DNA from: Cymbomonas tetramitiformis
Lineage: Eukaryota; Chlorophyta; Pyramimonadophyceae; Pyramimonadales; Pyramimonadaceae
Length of the DNA: 21,352 bases
Assembly (NCBI GenBank): GCA_001247695.2
Contig: LGRX02026994.1
Coordinates: 1-21,352 of the forward strand
Direction: 5' to 3'
The first letter of the stretch is position 1. Every line of letters starts with the position of its first letter. Made by a program: the position numbers and the translations under genes. The notes beneath the pieces are model-generated. The model was not told the DNA's origin. It ran no database searches and saw nothing but the letters and a program-made list of their open reading frames with translations. Shown piece by piece: positions 16,613-21,352 of this stretch.

Positions 16613-19206
16613 ATGTCCGCAATTCTCTACGGCGCCATCAGCACGGAGGCTGGAGTCCCCGCCACGCACGACGAAATCCGCGCCGAGCCGCTGGGAACGT
16701 TGTCCCAGTATGGGATGCCATGGCACATGCAATGCCTTGCTTGCGGCGACGCAATACGGTTTGGAGGGAGCTACGGGAGCCTGCCTGAAGTATGGAGCTG
16801 CGATCTGTGCATGCAGGCGGATGAAGAGTGTGACCCGTTGCAGGGAACTAGCCTCCAGCAACCCGGTCTGGTGATGTGTGGCCCATGCTACGACTGGCGC
16901 AACCGGCATGCGGTTGGGGCGCCCCGAGTGGTGCACCCTTTGCACCTCTCCAGCACATGTCCCAACTTCGAAAACATGGAAGGCTGGTCAAAGCTGCCAC
17001 CCCCGGAGGCGCGGCTGCACGCCACTCTCAAGATGTCCGACCTCGTCCTAGCCTGGGAAGTGCTGGAAGCCTTCGTTGGGGAGGAAGCGTGGGATGCGAG
17101 GCCGGAGGCAGAGAAGGAAGAGCTTGCCCGCATCACGTGGAGAGATGGTCAGAGAGTAGATCCTCCGCGTGTCCCTGCACGCGTGGGACCGCTGACATTC
17201 GATGGGTCCGCAGACACACAGCGGACGGACACCTGTCTTCTCTACCAGCGGATGGGTGTGCATTGCCCCGGACTGCGCAGTCTGGTCTTTGGAATCCTGA
17301 AGGCGTGCAGGGCCTCAAACCTAGCAACGGTTATGGATCGTGCGATCCCCACCAGGAACGTGGGGCACTTATTCCATTCATCTGGTGGTGCGGTGAAGGT
17401 GAATAACCAGCTGGCAGCCGTACTTGCCGACCGAGGCAGGTTGACCATGAAGTTCGCGCTGGGCGTGGCTGTGAAGCTCACGCACAACTTCAACGGCGAG
17501 TTCCCGAACTTCGGTGGGCGGGAAGATGCAAAAAAGGGGGGTCCCCAACGCAGTTTGCTGGTCCGCTGTGACTGCTCACAGCAGGAGGGGGGTGACGAAC
17601 CACGCCCCGCGGTGTGGGATGGACGCTGGGAAGCGCGACCGACGGCCGCGTGCCGAAATGCTGAGGGGTCGCGATTGGCGCAGCCCATGTGTACTCCCTG
17701 CATGGATCCCGATCGCACTGGCGCAGATGACGCAGCGACAGCTACCAGCCCCACTGGTACCGCAGAGGCGCAGCCGCGGGTGGGGCCCTCTCCCCAGACG
17801 CCAACGGCTACTGCGGACTCGGCCGCTGCGGAACCCATCGACACCCAGGCCGACCCCAACGCAGCGACACCTGCCAGCCCAGGTGTGTGCACCCTCGCTC
17901 AGTCTGCTGACGCTGTGCAGTTCAGACACCCTAGGTGTATTGCGCTTGAAATGAGGGGTACGTGGGTGGTGGGATCGCTCTGGCGCAGATGACGCAGCGA
18001 CAGCTACCAGCCCCACTGGTACCGCAGAGGCGCAGCCGCGGGTGGGGCCCTCTCCCCAGACGCCAACGGCTACTGCGGACTCGGCCGCTGCGGAACCCAT
18101 GGACACCCAGGCCGACCCCAACGCAGCGACACCTGCCAGCCCAGGTGGGTGCACCCTCGCTCAGCCTGCTGACGCTGTGCAGTTCAGACACCCTAGGTGT
18201 ATTGCGCTTGAAATGAGGGGTACGTGGGTGGTGGGATCGCACTGGCGCAGATGACGCAGCGACAGCTACCAGCCCCACTGGTACCGCAGAGGCGCAGCCG
18301 CGGGTGGGGCCCTCTCCCCAGACGCCAATGGCTACTGCGGACTCGGCCGCTGCGGAACCCATGGACACCCAGGCCGACCCCAACGCGGTGACACCTACCA
18401 GCCCAGGTGTGGTGAGAATGGCTGAGGCAAGGGCGGTTGCCCCGACTGGTGTTCAGCGAGGACGGTTCTACGACGCCGACAAGCATCATCTGCTCACCAG
18501 GGACGACAGAGGACATATCATCGACAGCGCCTTTGACTGCAGCTTCGGATCCGTTACTGAGCCAGGCGCGTGTCAGCCAGCACACCGGAGGCTGCTGGTG
18601 GACGTGCAGGCAGCTCCTACAGACCGTTTAGTGACTATGGCGGACGTGCAGGCGTACCTGCGGACTGCGGGGCTACGAGCCGTAGACGTGGTAGGCGACG
18701 GCAACTGTTGGCTCCACTGCGTTGGCTGGCACCTGCCACAAGCGGAGGGTGCTAAGGTACTAGCGGAGGGTGGTAAAGTGCGTGTCCAAAACTGTCGGCA
18801 AGCCATACAAGCGTTCTACGAGATGCATCCGGAGTATTACAACTTTGACATGGCGGAAACCCGGGGCCAGCAAAATGCAAATGGAGATTGGCATTATGTC
18901 TCCCTGTCCAAAATCCTAGCGCAGAAACAGCAGTATGACGAACCCCAGTTCTGGCACATCATCGCCAACATGACGGGCCGCGTCATACAGCTGTACATCA
19001 GCTGGCCGTTGGCGGGCATGAATTGGCCGCTTGCCTCGGGTCCAACTCCAGAGGATTTCCCGAACAACGCGCCCTTCGCCATGGAGTTCATCTGCCCCCA
19101 CGAGGGTGTGGTGTTGACTAGCCGCGAACCTCTACGGCTGTGGAAGCTGTTGGAGCATCCCTTTTGCGCGGGGCATTACATGCGCATCCTGCCGGATAAT
19201 GAATAG
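16613..19206 (+). CDS. Cys-rich N-terminal region fused to OTU cysteine protease domain (deubiquitinase-like)
   Basis: Model: 16613-17882, 17989-18144 and 18251-19206, with two 106-nt GT-AG introns, giving 793 residues. The N-terminal region has Cys pairs C41/C44, C63/C66 and C89/C92 plus H38 and C73, a likely zinc-binding module that I cannot name. An Ala/Thr/Pro-rich linker follows, made of a 52-residue unit present three times. The C-terminal domain has VVGDGNCWLHC with catalytic Cys C628 (codon at 18706), Asp D625, and GHYMRI with catalytic His H784 near the end: a complete OTU-family catalytic set. OTU proteases remove or edit ubiquitin chains. Without splicing, the N-terminal frame stops near 17992 and the OTU frame starts only within the third repeat. 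An alternative single intron, 17883-18406, also keeps frame and leaves one linker unit. The ATG at 16613 (MSAIL) lies just outside the upstream element; an in-frame ATG at 16526 lies inside it. Confidence 0.7.
17721..18408 (+). repeat. 262-bp tandem duplication of exon plus intron (2.6 copies)
   Basis: Copies start at 17721, 17983 and 18245. Each of the first two contains 156 coding bases followed by a 106-base segment with GT and AG ends. The third copy continues into the OTU exon after the shared CCCAGGTGT. Copies differ at only a few bases. Because 262 is not a multiple of three, each copy shifts frame, and removal of the 106-base segments restores it. Confidence 0.95.
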
Positions 19207-19444
19207 CGTGTTAGTAGGCGCATCAGGGGAAAGGGCGTGGCGCAGCCCCCTAGCAGTAACATTCGAACTTATTTTAATGCAGATTGCAAACAGCCCCATA
19301 GATACACTGCGATAAGAATGCACGCTAAGGGGTAGGCCGCACGCTATAGTACAGGTTGCTCAGGAGACCGCACGCAGTATCCATTTGTGCGCGAAGTCCG
19401 TGGAAGCTGGGAGTACGAATCCTGTGGTGTATTTCCTGCTTGCT
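19207..19444. other. Spacer after OTU gene
   Basis: 3' flank with no supported gene. Its right end (19428-19444) is the left copy of the direct repeat that flanks the solo element. Confidence 0.5.
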
Positions 19445-19603
19445 GGAGGCTGCTCCGCTCGGCGCCGAATCAGGCGCGTGGCGCGTGCGGCGCTCTCCCC
19501 GGCGCCATGCCCTATGCTGCCTCATCTGCGGTTGCGAATCAGCGGCCACAGGGTGAGCAGCGGCGCTGCGAGTGGTGGGTGGGCAGGGATGGGCGAGGGT
19601 GCT
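19445..19603 (+). mobile_element. Solo 159-bp copy of the repeat core with target-site-like duplication
   Basis: Runs from GGAGGCTGCTCCGCTC through the landmark (19528) to GGGCGAGGGTGC. It is flanked by TGTATTTCCTGCTTGCT (19428-19444) and TGTATTTCCTGCCTGCT (19604-19620), a 17-bp direct repeat with one mismatch that is not part of the repeat family. This is what retroposition with a target-site duplication would leave. GGTTGCGAATC inside resembles a pol III B box with one extra base, and TGGCGCGTGCGG upstream is a weak A-box-like match. A SINE-like origin is possible but unproven. Confidence 0.65.
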
Positions 19604-19766
19604 TGTATTTCCTGCCTGCTTCACCGCCTACCCAGTTGACAGTTGCAGGTACCAAGAGGGCATGCTTGCTTGTATCACATACGCTTGCGTAACGTTTGTC
19701 ATGCGCATGTGCATGGGGGGACAGGCACGAAGACGAAGCGACCCCGTCTGGCCGCCTGTGATACCC
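19604..19766. other. 5' flank of the long C-terminal gene
   Basis: Begins with the right copy of the direct repeat. No ORF of its own. It probably holds the leader of the gene at 19767. Confidence 0.4.
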
Positions 19767-21352
19767 ATGACGGCGGCTAAACGGCCAGCTCCGGTGGGGC
19801 TCCTGGAACAGTTCAACGCCCTGGCGACGAAGATACACGCCGGTATATGCCTTAAGTCGGGCATGCACGCTTCACCCGGCGGGGAAGGGTGGCTTCAGGG
19901 GAACTTCGACATTCTCCTTGAGAACGTGTTTAACAAGTGCGCGGCTTTCCAGCAGCTGGCTCCTCTGAGCCAGGAGCACACGGTGGCCAAGGGCAAATGC
20001 AGCCAGTGGATCAAGCAGAAGATGCGCAACCTCAACAAGAGGTTTCAAACGCAGTGTGTGTCCCCTGCGAACTGCCGGCAGGATGTCCTCGGCGAGGCAG
20101 AACTATGCACCGCTTGTGCGCCAAAGGTAACGGCGAACATCACGGCCATGCTGCAGTTCGACAGGTTCATCGCCGGCAATCCGCAGTGTACGGGACTCAG
20201 GGTGACCACGCCCGAGGAATCCAACGTCCTCCGTGCGAGATTCCCTGGGCCGTGGCAGCAGGCTGTTGATGCCGTAGCAGGGGGTCCCCCGGGTGCATTT
20301 CACCCTGCGGTTGCGAATAAGCAGCCGCATACAGTGGCAGCTGCTGCTTGCGGCAGGGTGGCGACGCATGCACCGCAGGTAACGGCGGATCCTGCTGGCG
20401 CCGGGGTGGCGGTGCATGCACCCCCGGGTGGAGTTCGCACTGCGGGTACGATGCAGGCACCGCAGGTAGCGGCGGATCCTGCTGACGGCGGGGTGGCGGC
20501 GCATGCACCCCCGGGTGGAGTTCGCACTGCAGGTACGATCCAGCCACCGCAGGTAGCGGCGGATCCTGCTGGCGCCGGGGTGGCGGCGCATGCACCCCCG
20601 GGTGGAGTTCGCACTGCGGGTACGATCCAGCCACCGCAGGTAGCGGCGGATCCTGCTGGCGGCGGGGTGGCGGCGCATGCACCCCCGGGTGGAGTTCGCA
20701 CTGCGGGTACGATTCAGCCACCGCAGGTAGCAGCGGACGTGCAGGACAATTTTCTTGCGGACATCGGAGTCTGGGTGAAGTACTTGTCTGAGTGCCCGTG
20801 GGTGACGTACGACCCTGCAGCACGTATATTCAGCGATGATACCAACCACATGACACAGTCGCAACTTCCCGAGAGCCACGCGATATGGGTCGGCGAAGTA
20901 TGTGACGCGCTGAACCTCCTGCGCCCGTTCTTGACGATGGTTCCGGTCCCCCCTGCGCAAGGACGTCGACCCCAGGGCGCACATACCACCCGGCCCCGCA
21001 CCCAGGAGTCGCGCCCAGCCCAGGCGCCGGAGCAGCCAACACACCTCAAGATAAATCAGGCCGCAGCACCGGCCCCGGGGGCATTGCCCACACCGGAGGA
21101 GGCAGTGAGCCCATTACCCACTATCATGACAGAGGCGGCGTTCAGGTCCTCCCTGGACGAGCAGTCCGAGGAGGATGAGGAGGTGGTGGCTCCCCAGCAG
21201 GCTCAGGAGGTCAGGAGGAGTCCGAGGACCATTGTAACGTCGCCGCCATCCCTGGAAAAACAACGAGCCGGTAACATAGCCAGGAATATGGCTATGATGA
21301 GGGGTGTGATGGAGGCTAAGGGCGCTCTGTTCACCGTTGGTGACACAACACC
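19767..21352 (+). CDS. Long hypothetical protein with 29-residue repeats, 3' end outside window
   Basis: Open from ATG 19767 to the window edge, 528 codons without a stop. The first 150 residues are helical with several Cys (including a TACAP-type region near an LCTAC motif) and do not match a family I know. Residues 204-319 are four in-frame 87-bp repeats (APQVAADPAG, then AAHAPPGGVRTAGT-like). A short folded segment follows (WVKYLSECPWVTYDP), then a Pro/Gln/Ala-rich region, an acidic DEQSEEDEEVV stretch and a basic, Met-rich helix (ARNMAMMRGVMEAKG). Repeat copies vary at few bases but never shift frame, which supports coding. Function unknown. An upstream stop-free extension was not seen to be better than this ATG. 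The antisense ORFs here are shadows of the repeat. Confidence 0.65.
   Translation, partial: MTAAKRPAPVGLLEQFNALATKIHAGICLKSGMHASPGGEGWLQGNFDILLENVFNKCAAFQQLAPLSQEHTVAKGKCSQWIKQKMRNLNKRFQTQCVSPANCRQDVLGEAELCTACAPKVTANITAMLQFDRFIAGNPQCTGLRVTTPEESNVLRARFPGPWQQAVDAVAGGPPGAFHPAVANKQPHTVAAAACGRVATHAPQVTADPAGAGVAVHAPPGGVRTAGTMQAPQVAADPADGGVAAHAPPGGVRTAGTIQPPQVAADPAGAGVAAHAPPGGVRTAGTIQPPQVAADPAGGGVAAHAPPGGVRTAGTIQPPQVAADVQDNFLADIGVWVKYLSECPWVTYDPAARIFSDDTNHMTQSQLPESHAIWVGEVCDALNLLRPFLTMVPVPPAQGRRPQGAHTTRPRTQESRPAQAPEQPTHLKINQAAAPAPGALPTPEEAVSPLPTIMTEAAFRSSLDEQSEEDEEVVAPQQAQEVRRSPRTIVTSPPSLEKQRAGNIARNMAMMRGVMEAKGALFTVGDTT
20376..20723 (+). repeat. Four 87-bp in-frame coding repeats
   Basis: Units start at 20376, 20463, 20550 and 20637, each 29 codons beginning CAGGTA(G/A)CGGCGGATCC. 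The start of a fifth unit at 20724 then diverges. Pro/Ala/Gly-rich and probably disordered. Confidence 0.95.

Noticed and set aside
17242..18585. Minus-strand Ala/Gly-rich ORFs
   Set aside because: Antisense to the linker repeats and the N-terminal exon; repeated with each 262-bp copy and with no independent features.
20103..21044. Minus-strand ORFs up to 313 codons
   Set aside because: Shadows of the + strand long ORF; openness comes from the GC-rich 87-bp coding repeat.

Overview
This window looks like nuclear DNA of a eukaryote with compact introns. Several genes read through only if short GT-AG introns are removed. There are no Shine-Dalgarno-led operons, and much of the DNA is tandem repeat. 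GC-rich genes next to AT-rich spacers would fit a green (prasinophyte-like) alga, or a large viral or mobile insertion in such a genome, but I cannot name the organism. Every gene I can support is on the + strand. The exon models are my own reading of splice sites and frames and have no transcript support.

Layout. 1-1009: ten copies of a 100-bp satellite. 1759-2235: three diverged 185-bp repeats. 2826-4528: a multi-exon gene of unknown function with five introns that all keep frame; it ends inside a 75-bp minisatellite (4455-6187). 6210-6535: an AT-rich stretch dense in GGTAA. 6990-7995: a small spliced gene whose first intron holds a perfect 247-bp tandem duplication. 7892-14245 and 19445-19603: blocks and solo copies of one 223-bp repeat family, all in the same orientation. 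A + strand reading frame lies downstream of every block: an OTU-like protease (9585-10025), an unknown protein (11761-12309) followed by a RING-CH zinc finger protein (12582-12821), an acidic-tailed ORF (13473-13868), a possible 2-oxoglutarate oxygenase-like gene (14316-15604), and a long repeat-bearing protein that runs off the window (19767-21352). A 1.08-kb AT-rich element with inverted ends (15498-16578) separates the oxygenase-like gene from a large gene (16613-19206) that joins a Cys-rich N-terminal region to a C-terminal OTU protease domain.

Themes. (1) Ubiquitin-related functions cluster here: two OTU-type cysteine proteases and one RING-CH E3-like protein. (2) Tandem duplications repeatedly fall on AG|GT splice-site junctions (1-1009, 3702-3881, 7074-7567, 17721-18408), which suggests that introns or exons arose by duplication. 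(3) The 223-bp family seems mobile: a solo copy has a 17-bp target-site-like direct repeat. It may also supply 5' regions or N-terminal codons to the genes next to it. No complete known system is recognised. The repeat-plus-ORF cassette arrangement is the most unusual feature.
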